NCBI GenBank assembly: GCA_016721435.1
Contig: JADKIC010000026.1
Coordinates: forward strand, 18,922 to 82,921
Direction: 5' to 3'
DNA from: Bacteroidota bacterium
GTDB taxonomy: Bacteria > Bacteroidota > Bacteroidia > AKYH767-A > OLB10
DNA: 64,000 bases
Part shown: positions 52,286 to 63,227 of the stretch, piece after piece
How the letters are laid out: each line of letters opens with the position of its first letter
How positions within the stretch are numbered: the first letter of the stretch is position 1
Notes under the pieces: model-generated
Database searches by the model: none
What the model was told of the DNA's origin: nothing
Seen by the model: the letters and a program-made list of their open reading frames with translations, nothing else
Translations under genes and position numbers: made by a program

Positions 52286-53615
52286 TTAATTCTCATCCCA
52301 GAATATTTCCAGAATATCATAGCCGGCCTGTACCGTAGTTCTCCTGCATTTTTCAGGGCGAAGGATTCGAATTGCGCCGGTCTCCTTATTGGCAAATACT
52401 ACTTCATTTTGAATTACGTTCGTTGCATCCTTTTTTTTTAATGCTGCAGCAGTCAATTCCGGCTTCAACTCCAGTAAACAAGCAGCAAAACCACAAACTG
52501 CAGGAGCGGATAAAGATGTTCCCTGTAATGAGAATGCAGCCACTTCCGGCTTTAGATAGGTGTTAAATTCAGGGCCTATTCCACTGTAGTCAGCCTTTTC
52601 AAATCTATTTAAAACGGCTCCAACAGTTAGAGCAGCTTCAGCGTCAGCGGGTGTATTGATAACCTTCCATCTTCCTTTGTCTCCATCATTGCCGGCTGCA
52701 ACAACTACCAGCATGTTCTTCTCCCGACAGGCAATGGCCACCGCTTTTGCAATCATACTGGAGCCATTCATATCCGTTGGTTTATAATTTGAACCCTTCA
52801 ATCTCCGACCTCTGCCATACCCCAGGGAGGTATTCACGAGTCGGACACCTTGCTTTTCCATCCATTCCAGTGCAGCGATGTAATAATCCTCCTCTTCTTT
52901 AAATTCTTTTCTCCCATCTTCTGTTCTTGCAAGGTAAAACAAAGCATCTGTTGCCAGTCCGCGATGATAATCCGGAGTGGGATCATAACCGGTTATCATT
53001 CGCAAAACTTCAGTGCCATGGTAGTGATAGATGAGCTTAAAATCGCGGATGGCTTTACGAAACCAATTTGTTCGTTCCTTCAGTGGCTTTTTCCTGCCGG
53101 TATAAAATGTTTCGTCATAGGAAATCGTATCAATGGATTTCACGAAGTCCCTGGTAGCAATAATTTGCTTTCCCTTCCAGAGATGAGCCAAATCAGCCAT
53201 CTTTATGGTATCATCAAGATATAAGTATCCGGCATCGGTAACACCAATCTTAACACCCAAACCGGAGATACCCTTTGTGGTAAAGGCTTCCGCTTGCATT
53301 TGTGAAAGCACTTTGGAATAAAGCAACTTTCCATCGTCATGGGCCATGCTTGACTTAAGCTTAAGAACAGGTGTAACACTAAACTTGTAATTAAAATCGT
53401 TAATATCATTCAGCTGACTCCGGCTTAAACTAACGCTAAAAGCGTTCAACCATTTAGAATGATATCGGATCCCAATACCTGAACATTTCATCTCATTCAT
53501 TAGTGCAGGCAAATTTTCGGAACTATCCGGAACAATCCAATAGGCCTGTTGAGCTTTGCTTTTTGATTGAAACAATAAAAAGGAGGACAATTACAATTTT
53601 AATCGAAGGAAACAT
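52286..53615 (-). CDS. secreted subtilisin-like serine protease (frameshifted at the signal peptide)
   Basis: S8-family protease of about 442 residues. Catalytic Asp in VKIGVTDAGYLYLD, His in YHYHGTEVLRMI, oxyanion Asn in LVVVAAGNDGDK, Ser in LQGTSLSAPAVCGFAACLL. The signal peptide MFPSIKIVIVLLFIVS starts at ATG 53615 in another frame and joins the main frame (52286-53590) near 53568, after which KAQQAYWIVPDSS begins the mature part. A short prodomain precedes the catalytic domain. The C-terminus (GAIRILRPEKCRRTTVQAGYDILEIFWDEN) is reminiscent of a degenerate sorting tail but lacks a clear T9SS motif. A -7 element, TATTTTTG, lies on the minus strand at 53701-53708. Confidence 0.9.
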
Positions 53616-53700
53616 TCGGGAGTAAAAATGAATCTCTCTGAAGCCTGAAAAGAATTTGTATTTAAGACCAAAGGCTATTGTACATTTCATCATCTGCCTG

Positions 53701-53708
53701 CAAAAATA
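53701..53708 (-). promoter_or_regulatory. -7 promoter element upstream of the second subtilase
   Basis: TATTTTTG on the minus strand matches TAnnTTTG, about 85 bases before ATG 53615. No -33 element is evident. Confidence 0.4.
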
Positions 53709-53850
53709 ACTTTTCTGACGAAATGACACGATAAAAAAGAGGAAACAGAACAAGTGACAGCCCGGCTCCTTTTAAACTGTCAGAATTGCATGAAATATAC
53801 CTGGAGTTTGAATTGGGTCATTGTTTGCTGCTGCCTTGAAAAAAAATACG

Positions 53851-56462
53851 ATGAACTTCAACCAATTTACCATTAAGTCACAGGAAGTACTTCAGGAAGC
53901 ACAAAATTATGCTACGGCAGCAGGACAACAATCCATTGAACCGGGGCATTTGCTTAAAGCAATGCTTCAGAATGATGAGCATGTGATCCCTTTTCTATTA
54001 AAAAAATTAAATGTCAATATTCCTCCACTTCAAAAAGAACTGGAAGGCATAATCAATGCCTATCCAAAAGTCAGCGGGGGCACACCCTATCTCGGAACAG
54101 ACGCACAGTCTGCCCTTCAAAAAGCTACTTCCCTGATTAAGGAATTTAAAGATGAATTTGTGTCGCTGGAGCATCTCTTGTTGGGTATCCTTGCCGGAAA
54201 AGAAAATGTGGCCCGTTTACTCAAACAATCGGGCGTGAATGAGGCAGATTTAAGGATAGCCATCAAAGACCTGCGGAAGGGAGCAAGAGTTACATCTGCC
54301 GGCGCTGAAGAAACCTACAATGCGCTGGGGAAATATGCACGCAATCTGAATCAGCTCGCCAGAGAAGGGAAACTGGATCCGGTTATTGGACGTGATGAAG
54401 AAATCAGAAGAGTTTTGCAAATTTTATCCAGAAGAACAAAGAATAACCCTGTTTTAATTGGTGAACCCGGAGTGGGTAAAACAGCGATTGCTGAAGGATT
54501 AGCGCATCGCATAATAAACGGTGATGTTCCTGAGAATTTAAAAAGTAAAATCATCTACTCGCTGGATATGGGATCGCTCGTAGCCGGTGCGAAGTACAAA
54601 GGTGAATTTGAAGAACGCTTAAAAGCGGTGATCAAGGAAGTCACCGGTGCAGAAGGTGAAATTGTATTATTCATAGATGAAATTCACACCCTGGTAGGAG
54701 CAGGGGGCGGAGAAGGCGCCATGGATGCGGCCAATATTTTAAAACCTGCTTTAGCTCGTGGAGAATTGAGATCCATCGGGGCTACTACATTAAATGAATA
54801 TCAGAAGTACATAGAAAAAGATAAAGCCCTTGAACGTCGCTTTCAAAAAGTCATGGTCGAGGAGCCGGATGTGCAGGATGCTATCTCCATTCTTCGTGGA
54901 CTAAAAGAACGCTACGAAACCCATCATAAAGTCAGAATTAAAGATGAAGCCATTATTGCTGCCGTCGAATTAAGTGACCGCTATATTTCAGACCGCTTTC
55001 TTCCGGACAAAGCCATCGATTTGATGGATGAAGCCGCTGCAAAACTCAGACTGGAAATGGATAGTGTTCCGGAAGAACTGGACGAAATTCAACGCAGGAT
55101 TATGCAATTGGAAATTGAGCGGGCAGCTATCAAACGCGAGGGCGATGTAAAAAAACTGGCTGAACTCGGTGAAACACTTGCCAACCTTAACGAAGAAAGA
55201 AATACCATCAAAGCCAGATGGGAATCTGAAAAAGAAATTATTAATACAATTACTCAAACCCGAGAAAGTATTGAGCAATTGAAAATTGAAGCGGAGCAAG
55301 CTGAGCGTGCCGGTGATTATGGAAAAGTTGCGGAAATACGTTACGGAAAATCAAAAATGCAGAGGAACTGCTGGTGCAAAGTCAGTCGAAATTACTGGAT
55401 GCACAGAAGAACAAAGCAATGATTAAGGAAGATGTTGACAGTGAAGATATTGCTGAAGTGGTAAGTCGTTGGACAGGTGTTCCGGTAAAAAGAATGCTGC
55501 AAAGTGAGAGAGAAAAACTTCTCCACCTCGAAGAAGAACTGCATAAACGTGTTATCGGACAAGAGGATGCCATTGCTGCCTTATCGGATGCTGTACGCAG
55601 AAGCAGAGCAGGATTACAGGACATGAAACGTCCGATAGGATCTTTCATCTTCCTTGGAACTACAGGTGTTGGTAAAACCGAATTGGCCAAAGCACTGGCC
55701 GATTTCCTTTTCAACGATGAAAATGCCATGACCCGTATTGATATGAGTGAATACCAGGAAAGACATAGCGTAAGCCGACTCATTGGAGCGCCTCCCGGAT
55801 ATGTGGGTTACGATGAAGGCGGACAACTCACCGAATCTGTACGCAGAAGACCTTACTCTGTAGTTCTCCTTGATGAAATTGAAAAAGCACATCCTGACGT
55901 ATTCAACATCCTCTTACAGGTACTTGACGATGGTCGACTGACGGACAATAAAGGAAGAACAGCCAACTTCAAAAACACTATTGTTATAATGACTTCCAAT
56001 ATCGGCGCACACCTTATTCAGGAGAATATGGAGAAGATGACCGATAAAAACAAGGAAGCTGTACTTGCAAAAACCAGATTGGAAGTATTTGACATGTTGA
56101 AGAAAACCATTCGTCCTGAGTTTTTAAACAGGATCGATGAAGTCATCATGTTCAATCCGCTCACCAGAGATGAAATACATGAGATTGTACAGTTGCAATT
56201 CAATGCCATAGCAAAAATGCTTGCAGGAAATGACATTCATCTCAGCATTACGGCTGAAGCTATAGACTGGCTATCACAACTGGGTTATGACCCACAATTT
56301 GGAGCAAGACCGATGAAAAGAGTTCTGCAAAAACGTGTCTTGAACGAGTTGAGCAAACAAATTCTGGCCGGCACGATTTCAAAAGACAGTTCTATTGAGA
56401 TTGATCTGGATAAAAATAAAAACTTTGTTTTTAGAAATGTTGCAGAAAAGGTTATTGCATAG
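53851..56462 (+). CDS. clpB: ATP-dependent chaperone ClpB (frameshifted)
   Basis: Hexameric AAA+ disaggregase that threads aggregated proteins, together with DnaK. About 870 residues: N-terminal Clp repeats (NQFTIKSQEVLQEAQ, EPGHLLKAMLQ), NBD1 with Walker A LIGEPGVGKTAIAEGLA and pore loop GAKYKGEFEERLKAV, Walker B LFIDEIHTLVGAGG, the middle coiled coil (about 410-520), then NBD2 with LGTTGVGKTELAKALADFLF, pore GYVGYDEGG, VLLDEIEKAH and sensor 2 GARPMKRVLQ. Frames 53821-55422 and 55374-56462 overlap as one gene; one base is lost near 55350 in the coiled coil (KIKNAEELLVQSQSKLLD). ATG 53851 gives the usual N-terminus (MNFNQFT). Confidence 0.96.
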
Positions 56463-56463
56463 T

Positions 56464-56820
56464 AGGGACAGGTCGTGACCTGTCTTTACAGCATCGTTTG
56501 TGTGAGGTTATAGGGACAGGTCGTGACCTGTCTTTACAGCATCGTTTGTGTGAGGTTATAGGGACAGGTCGTGACCTGTCTTTACAGCATCGTTTGTGTG
56601 AGGTTATAGGGACAGGTCGCGACCTGTCTTTAGGACAGGTCGTGACCTGTCGTTACAGCATCGTTTGTGTGAGGTTATAGGGACAGGTCGCGACCTGTCT
56701 TTACAGCATCGTTGTGTGAGGTTATAGGACAGGTCGGACCTGTCTTACATCGTTTGTGTGAGGTTCGGACAGTCGGACCTTGTTGTGGGAGGACAGGTGA
56801 CCTGTCTTTACAGCATCGTC
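56464..56820. repeat. 48-bp tandem repeats with palindromic core after clpB
   Basis: Exact 48-base units begin at 56464, 56512, 56560 and 56608. A truncated unit starts at 56632 and another unit at 56679. Two or three degenerate units with missing bases run to 56820. Each unit holds the inverted repeat GACAGGTC-GT-GACCTGTC (some GC instead of GT in the centre) followed by TTTACAGCATCGTTTGTGTG. The array lies exactly between the converging clpB and ureohydrolase genes and could act as a bidirectional terminator. The degenerate end looks like repeat-associated consensus error. Confidence 0.9.
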
Positions 56821-56824
56821 TATC

Positions 56825-57913
56825 TTACTCCCCATTCGATTTCGCCAACACACCACATAAATGAAACAGCATTCGTGCCGCTACATTTCCATTCCAGTCA
56901 TCTTCACCCGGTGAAACTTCATTGAGATCGAAACTTATTATTTTCTTGCCGGAATTTGCGAGGGCAGAAAGTAAATAGGTGACTTCATGAAACGCAAATC
57001 CCCCGGGAACAGGTGTGCCGGTATTGGGGCAAAGTTTAGGATCAAGTCCATCAATATCAAAACTGACATGAACATGAGTTGGTAAAGCCGCAATAATTTC
57101 ATCACATTGCTTTTTCCACGACTTACCCGAGTATTGCTCCTCTTGCAATCGGGCATAGGTAAAGACTTTTACTCTTTTAGAATGCTGCTTAGCATACTCC
57201 TGTTCTTCCTGACAGAAATCACGAATTCCAATTTGTACTAATTTAGAAATCTGTTTCAACTGAAGAGCATTATGCATGATAGAGGCATGCGAATACGTAA
57301 ATCCTTCATATGAATTTCGCAAATCCATATGCGCATCGATCTGCAAAATTCCGAATGAAGCATACTTGTCGGCTAGTGCGCGAAAAAATCCGAGTGGGGT
57401 ACTATGATCTCCTCCTACCAGTCCTACTAATTTTTCTTTGCTCAGCCATGCTGATGTCCGTGCATAAACATCATTTATCATCATCATAGACCCCGCATTC
57501 ACTTCCTCCAACAAGGAATTAATTCCCTTTTCTTCCTTGATGGATAATCCCCGCGACTGCGCTTCTATCACCTTTGCTGCAAGCTTCTTACATTTCTTTG
57601 ATATCTTATATAATTTTTCGGGAACAGGCTCCATGGATATTCCTGCCTTCCACAACTCCGGAAATTCAGGATGAAAGAGATCCACTTGTGCAGAGGCTTC
57701 TAAAATATGCTCCGGACCTTTTGCAGTTCCTCCACCATAACTTACTGTTGCCTCCCAGGGGACAGGTATCAAGACGATTTCCGACTCTTCTGAATTAAAG
57801 GGTAATCCAAAAATATTCGAATTTACCATCGCAGGACCATTCTGATCAAACGATTTAATCTTCGCTTTCTTTGAATTAACAATACTATTCAATTTCCTTT
57901 TCACTTTTTCCAT
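56825..57913 (-). CDS. arginase/agmatinase-family ureohydrolase
   Basis: Binuclear Mn2+ hydrolase of 362 residues that releases urea or formamide from guanidino/formimino substrates. Metal ligands: His in GLVGGDHSTPLG, the D-x-H-x-D in QIDAHMDLR, and D-x-D in SFDIDGLDP, with the conserved Glu in SFDLNEVSPGEDDWNGN. The active-site loop SYGGGTAKGPEHILEAS near residue 60 is typical of agmatinase-like proteins in Bacteroidota. Agmatinase, arginase and formimidoylglutamase cannot be separated by eye. hutH is in the window but 23 kb away, so a histidine-pathway role is not supported by context. Intact frame. Confidence 0.9.
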   Translation of the reverse strand: MEKVKRKLNSIVNSKKAKIKSFDQNGPAMVNSNIFGLPFNSEESEIVLIPVPWEATVSYGGGTAKGPEHILEASAQVDLFHPEFPELWKAGISMEPVPEKLYKISKKCKKLAAKVIEAQSRGLSIKEEKGINSLLEEVNAGSMMMINDVYARTSAWLSKEKLVGLVGGDHSTPLGFFRALADKYASFGILQIDAHMDLRNSYEGFTYSHASIMHNALQLKQISKLVQIGIRDFCQEEQEYAKQHSKRVKVFTYARLQEEQYSGKSWKKQCDEIIAALPTHVHVSFDIDGLDPKLCPNTGTPVPGGFAFHEVTYLLSALANSGKKIISFDLNEVSPGEDDWNGNVAARMLFHLCGVLAKSNGE

Positions 57914-58037
57914 AATGAGTGCAAAGATAGAGTTTAGAATAAATCACCTTAATACCTTTGAAGAAACCTATATCATAATAGGGTTTATGATGTGAAATCC
58001 AACCTCCTCGAAATCAAAAAATCTACTAAGAAAAAGT

Positions 58038-59084
58038 CTACTTACTCTTTGTCAATGAAAAAGTGAACGTTGTTCCTTTCCCCGGTGTACTATCTACCTG
58101 AATGGTTTCCCCATGCGCTTCAAGAATATGCTTCACAATAGCTAAACCCAGGCCTGTTCCACCTTCATCACGGGATCGACTTTTATCAACACGGTAAAAC
58201 CTTTCGAAGAGGCGCGGCAAATGATGTTTCTCAATACCGATACCACTGTCTTGCACATCCACAATAATCTTCTCTCCGGCATCCGTGAAACTGGTCAGCG
58301 TTTGTCCGCCACGTGTTCCATACTTTATCGAATTCACCATGAGATTCACAATAACCTGTCGCAACAGATCCTTATCTGCAAAAACGTAAACTGCTTTATC
58401 GGCAGGATAGTTCACTTCCAGTTTAATGTCCTTCTCCTTCGCCTGAAGCTCCAAAGAATCCTCCACCTCACGCACCAACTCATTCATATCAAAGTTCTTT
58501 CTCCACTATCAATTCACCGGCTTCAATTTTGAAATGGATTCCAGATCATCAACAATACTGATGAGCCGGTCGATACTCTTACTTGCTCTGCTGAGATAAT
58601 GGATATTCACATTCTGACCTTCTATACCACCATCAATCAGCGTATGGATATATCCCTGTACTGAAAAAATAGGTGTCTTTAATTCATGAGATACATTACT
58701 TAAAAATTCACGCCGATAGGTCTCTACCTGTTTTAAGTGATCTATCTCCTCTCTCGACTCATTTCTCCAGTCAACAAGAATGCGATTTATTTCACTGGTG
58801 ATATCCCTGCTGTTCTCTGTATAGGGACGAATAACTTCTCTGGGATTCTTTAGTCGCAGAATATGCTTGTAAATTTTCTGAAGATTTTCAAAGATATATT
58901 TACCATAAAGAAATCTGAAGGTTAACCCATTGCAACAAAAAACCAATATGAAAATAATAAGATGCACATACCATTCTACCTCTACCCCTAATAAAAGAAA
59001 CATCAGCCACTCCGCCAATGTGAGTACAATGGCCAGAATAAGTGAGGCAATAAGAGCAACCTGAGTAGCATTCACCTGCTTCAT
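58038..59084 (-). CDS. membrane sensor histidine kinase, PhoR-like (frameshifted)
   Basis: Inner-membrane kinase of about 348 residues. Two transmembrane helices (VALIASLILAIVLTLAEWLMFLL and VHLIIFILVFCC) with almost no periplasmic loop, a linker, HisKA with H-box FLSNVSHELKTPIFSVQGYI, and HATPase_c with NLMVNSIKYG, DSGIGIEKHHLPRLFERFYRV and GGTGLGLAIVKHI. This layout is that of PhoR/SasA-type kinases in Bacteroidota. Frames 58509-59084 and 58038-58487 are one gene, joined through two single-base errors near 58515 and 58496 (LEAGELIVEK-NFDMNELV). It follows the response regulator after a 249-base gap that shows no other gene. Confidence 0.88.
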
Positions 59085-59333
59085 TTTTTGGGTCGTCTAA
59101 TTTAAGGTTTATTTAGCTGAACACATTAAAAAATTAAGAATCCATATTATCCATCAATCAAAGAATTTCCCTAAATGCAAATCCAATTTCCTTTGTCCTA
59201 TAGATCTTTCTAGCAGTTTAACCTAAAATCAAATGGTGAAGTCCGAAGGCAATCTAACCTGATCACGGCGAATTAAAATTGTATCTTTAGATAAATCTTA
59301 GACAGGACATAAAAAGCCTGTTTTCAAGCCCTT

Positions 59334-60016
59334 TCAAATATCAAATTTATAACCGATCCCTTTAATAGTCTTGATGGTTTCATCCCCAGCTTCTCCCTGA
59401 TTTTCGGATATGCACATCGATAGTACGATCACCCACTACGATATCGTTTCCCCCATACTCGCGATAGAATATCCTCCCGTGTAAAAACCTTTCCGAGTTT
59501 CGAGGTCAATAATGCCAAGTTCAAATTCTTTACGGGGAAAGAAAGCGGACGATCCGACTTAAACACGAGGTAACTTTCCCTATCAATCCTTAAATCGCCA
59601 ATCTGTATACTAGGCGCCTGAGGAGCTTGAGAACCATTTACCCGCCGAAGCAACGCTTTGATACGACTGGTTAAAATCCTTGGCTTAATCGGCTTAGAGA
59701 CGTAATCATCGGCTCCTACATCAAATCCTGCAATTTGGGAATACTCCTCGTTTCGGGCAGTCAGGAAAGTAACCAGGGTATCCTTCAGCTCAGGAATCTC
59801 CCGAATATGCCTACACGCTTCGATACCATCCATTACCGGCATCATGATATCGAGAATAATTAATTGTGGACGCTCCTTCTTTGCTATATCAATCGCTTCT
59901 TTACCGTTCTTTGCTAAATAAACATCATACCCTTCTTTCTTGAGATTGTATTCCATGAACTCCAGAATATCCGGTTCATCATCTACAAGAAGAATTTTCA
60001 CTGCCACGTTTGTCAT
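59334..60016 (-). CDS. OmpR/PhoB-family response regulator (frameshifted)
   Basis: DNA-binding regulator of about 227 residues. REC domain: VDDEPDILEFMEYNLKKEGY, phospho-Asp in IILDIMMPVMDG, Thr in FLTARNEEY, Lys in VSKPIKPRIL. A winged-helix trans_reg_C domain follows (IDRESYLVF, RKEFEL-ALLTSKLGKVFTREDIL, VWGNDIVVGDRTIDVHIRKIREKLG, IKTIKGIGYKFDI). The last part is recovered only by frame changes: two compensating indels near 59530-59545, one near 59460 and one near 59405, so the intact frame 59429-60016 lacks the recognition-helix end. PhoB of a phosphate-sensing pair is the best guess. Divergent from the TonB-receptor gene. Confidence 0.9.
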
Positions 60017-60272
60017 AACCTATTTTACGAGTTCAAAAGTCAGGTATACATATTACTAAATTGTTATCCAATAATTAAGGCTACTCTATATTTTTCCATG
60101 CAAATATCTTGAACAATTTGTCATTTCTAACAATTCAGTAACATTAAGTCCATTTTTGAGCTTAAAAAACACCATTTTTAGAAGTTTTCACTTGGTATTT
60201 AACATTAAGTTAAAATAGGGGTAAACTTCTCTTACGATTCAGTACGGTTCTTTGTTAAGGAATTTCTACCCT
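60017..60272. promoter_or_regulatory. divergent control region with candidate PhoB-type direct repeats
   Basis: AT-rich 256 bases between the regulator (-) and the TonB receptor (+). TAACATTAAGT occurs twice (60139-60149 and 60200-60210). At 60198-60214 TTAAC and TTAAA are spaced 11 bases apart, the spacing of direct-repeat half-sites for PhoB-type regulators. A related TTTAACATTTACTT lies upstream of the following lipoprotein (63142-63155). Binding is inferred only. Confidence 0.35.
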
Positions 60273-63089
60273 ATGAAATCAAGAACAAAAACCCTGATAA
60301 TTTGCTGTTTATTAACAGCTTACGCTCAAATTCTGGTAGCTCAAACCGGAAGCCTTCGCGGAAAATTAACCGACAAAAATAACGCTGAAACACTCATTGG
60401 AGCTACTGTAGCCATAGAAGGCACATCGCTGGGTGCGGTTACAAATATAGACGGTGATTATAATATAGAGAAAGTGCCGGTGGGCACCTACACCATTAAA
60501 ATCTCATTTGTTGGATATAATGCCGAGTCCATTCCGGGTATTACTATAAAGGAGAATGAGTCCACTTCGCTCAACCTGAAAATGGAAAGTAATACAAAAG
60601 TACTTAAAGATGCGGAGGTAATTTCTACCCGAATCACCAATACTGAAAACGCTGTACTGGCAGAAATGAGAAGTTCTGAGCAAATTGTAAACGGCGTATC
60701 CAGCCAGCAAATTGCAAAAACACAGGACCGTAGTGCTTCCGAAGTCATTAAGCGATTGCCCGGTGTCACCGTTATGGAAGATCGCTTTATCGTTATCAGA
60801 GGCTTAAGTGAACGTTACAATTCAGTACTCTTAAATGATGCACTTGCCCCCAGTGCTGAGCCGGATAAAAAAGCATTTTCGTTTGACATTATCCCGAGCA
60901 GTATGCTGGATCGTGTACTCATCTACAAAACCGGGGCTCCTGAATTGCCGGGAGAATTTGCGGGTGGAGTTGTAAAAGTTTACACCAAAAACATACCGGA
61001 CGAAGATTATATTAATGCAAGCATTACTCTAGGTGTCAGAAACAATACCACTTTCAAAAATTTTAACAGAGCGTCGCTGAGCAACACCGATTGGCTTGGA
61101 ATGGACAATGGAAGTCGTGACCTACCCTCCGATTTTCCAGCTACTATCTCCGGATTAAGTCCCGCTCAACAAGTAGAATTAGCGAAGCAACTTCCGAATA
61201 CGTGGATTGCAAAAGAACAGTCGGCACCCATTGATCAACGCTTCAGTCTGGGATTTGCAAAAAAATTCAACATCGGCAAGGTGAAAGCTGCTAATATCAG
61301 TGGTATCAACTATGGCAATACTTATGAAACGCGGACTGCCGAAAATCTGAACTATAATCAGTTCGACATTGAAAATAATATTAGTGATACTATTTATAAC
61401 TTTAATGATCTCACATCGACCAATAAAGTATCGCTCGGACTTCTAAGCAATTTTAGTTTACTTATTAATCCTAGAAATAAAATTGAATTTCGTAATTTAT
61501 ACAATCAAAGCGGATCCAATGGAACTACCATTCGCACAGGGTATAATATCGAGGAAGGGAATGATGTCCGCAATTATGCATTCAGGTATTTTGAAAGGAA
61601 AGTATATTCAGGTCAACTTTCCGGATCACATGACTTCAATCAGGAAAAGACTTCTTTTACCTGGACGGGAGGATACAGCGTCACTCACACGAACGAGCCT
61701 GACTATAGACGCATACGCACTTTCCGTAGCCTCGTTGATAATCTCCCTCAGTATTTTATTCAGGTAAACACAACTGCTTCTCAAGCGGATGCGGGAAGAT
61801 TTTATTCTACACTGGATGAAGACATCATCATGTCTACTGCAAACATTGAACACCAGATAAAGCAATTAAGTGAAACCCGGAAAATAAAAATCAGAGCAGG
61901 TTTTTATACAGAATTCAAGAACCGTACTTTTAATGCAAGATGGCTGGCCTACACGAAATCCAGAGTGGATAAATTCGACAACGACCTGCTGATGTTACCT
62001 CTTGATCAGGTATTTGACGACAATAATTTTAATGACAGTACCGGTTTCAAAATTGATGAAGGCACCAATGGCACCGATCGCTACGATGCCACCAACTTAC
62101 TTTCCGCAGCGTACATTGGAACTACGTGGCCCATCAGCGATGCCGTCACTATTTCCGGTGGTGTACGCTATGAATACAACCGGCTGCAACTGGAAAGCTC
62201 CGACAACAACGGTAATCCGCTGACTATTGACAATCCCATCAGCAGCTTCCTGCCTTCCCTTAACTTAAGTATTAATATCACCCAAAAATCACTGGTTCGA
62301 TTTGCCTATGCCCGTACTGTAAACAGACCTGAATTCAGAGAGATTGCTCCATTCGCATACTACGACTTTGTTTTCAATAATGTACTTTTTGGAAATCCAT
62401 CTCTCGAAACACCTACCATTGACAATCTGGATTTACGCTGGGAGAGCTACCCTGCGGCCGGTGAACTTATCTCATTTGGATTATTCTATAAAAATTTTGC
62501 AATCCTATTGAACAATACTTCCAAACCCGGTGCAGGATCAGGTGGAACAAGAAATTTTGAATTCAGAAATGCCACCAGTGCTTTCAGTACCGGTGCTGAA
62601 GTCGAAGTCCGCAAGTCATTGGAGCCTGTATTTAAAGCAGGATTCCTGAGTCGCTTCTCTATTGGTGCCAATGCCTCTTATGTTATCAGTCAGGTTAATC
62701 TCGGAGACAATACGGTTGGACAGGACAAGAAAAGAATCATGATGGGTCAATCACCGTATGTAATCAATACAGGCATCTACTATAACCAACCTGAATATAA
62801 ACTGCAGTGTAATCTGCAATATAATATCATCGGTAAACGGTTATTTGTTGTAGGAACCGAGGGTACACCGGACGTCTATGAATTGCCAAGAAATGTCATT
62901 GATTTCACTATCACCAAAGGAGTCGGGAAAAATTTTGAGATTAAAGCAGGAGTTATGGATATGTTAAATCAGGCAACCGTACTTCGACAGGATTCAAACG
63001 ATGATGGGAATGTGAATAGCAATGATGAATTAATTCTACGCTTCAAAAGAGGATCTTATTATACACTAGGAATTTCTGTAAGATATTAA
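60273..63089 (+). CDS. TonB-dependent receptor with CarboxypepD-reg-like N-terminus
   Basis: Outer-membrane active transporter of 938 residues. ATG 60273 starts a signal peptide (KTLIICCLLTAYAQILVA). A carboxypeptidase-regulatory-like domain follows (GSLRGKLTDKNNAETLIGATV to about 115), then the plug with SASEVIKRLPGVTVMEDRFIVIRGLSERYNSVLLNDA and GEFAGGVVKVYTKN, and a 22-strand-type barrel ending in Phe/Tyr (RGSYYTLGISVRY). This subtype, paired with a beta-helix lipoprotein gene downstream, is common in Bacteroidota. The substrate is unknown. The frame is intact over 2.8 kb, in contrast to most large genes here. Confidence 0.94.
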   Translation: MKSRTKTLIICCLLTAYAQILVAQTGSLRGKLTDKNNAETLIGATVAIEGTSLGAVTNIDGDYNIEKVPVGTYTIKISFVGYNAESIPGITIKENESTSLNLKMESNTKVLKDAEVISTRITNTENAVLAEMRSSEQIVNGVSSQQIAKTQDRSASEVIKRLPGVTVMEDRFIVIRGLSERYNSVLLNDALAPSAEPDKKAFSFDIIPSSMLDRVLIYKTGAPELPGEFAGGVVKVYTKNIPDEDYINASITLGVRNNTTFKNFNRASLSNTDWLGMDNGSRDLPSDFPATISGLSPAQQVELAKQLPNTWIAKEQSAPIDQRFSLGFAKKFNIGKVKAANISGINYGNTYETRTAENLNYNQFDIENNISDTIYNFNDLTSTNKVSLGLLSNFSLLINPRNKIEFRNLYNQSGSNGTTIRTGYNIEEGNDVRNYAFRYFERKVYSGQLSGSHDFNQEKTSFTWTGGYSVTHTNEPDYRRIRTFRSLVDNLPQYFIQVNTTASQADAGRFYSTLDEDIIMSTANIEHQIKQLSETRKIKIRAGFYTEFKNRTFNARWLAYTKSRVDKFDNDLLMLPLDQVFDDNNFNDSTGFKIDEGTNGTDRYDATNLLSAAYIGTTWPISDAVTISGGVRYEYNRLQLESSDNNGNPLTIDNPISSFLPSLNLSINITQKSLVRFAYARTVNRPEFREIAPFAYYDFVFNNVLFGNPSLETPTIDNLDLRWESYPAAGELISFGLFYKNFAILLNNTSKPGAGSGGTRNFEFRNATSAFSTGAEVEVRKSLEPVFKAGFLSRFSIGANASYVISQVNLGDNTVGQDKKRIMMGQSPYVINTGIYYNQPEYKLQCNLQYNIIGKRLFVVGTEGTPDVYELPRNVIDFTITKGVGKNFEIKAGVMDMLNQATVLRQDSNDDGNVNSNDELILRFKRGSYYTLGISVRY

Positions 63090-63227
63090 ATCTTCGATCT
63101 CCCTGAGAAACGACCAACGTTAACGAACCTACCATTTAAAATTTAACATTTACTTCAAGTTACAATAACATAATGCAAATTAAGTTCCGGTAATCTTGTA
63201 TCAGGAACAAACAAGAAAATAAAAAAA

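Noticed and set aside
56498..56680. Open frame through the 48-bp repeats (IGTGRDLSLQHRL period)
   Set aside because: Arises because the unit length is divisible by three; no start signal, no family, and the array erodes out of frame.
56464..56820. CRISPR array
   Set aside because: Units are directly tandem with no unique spacers, and no cas genes are in the window.
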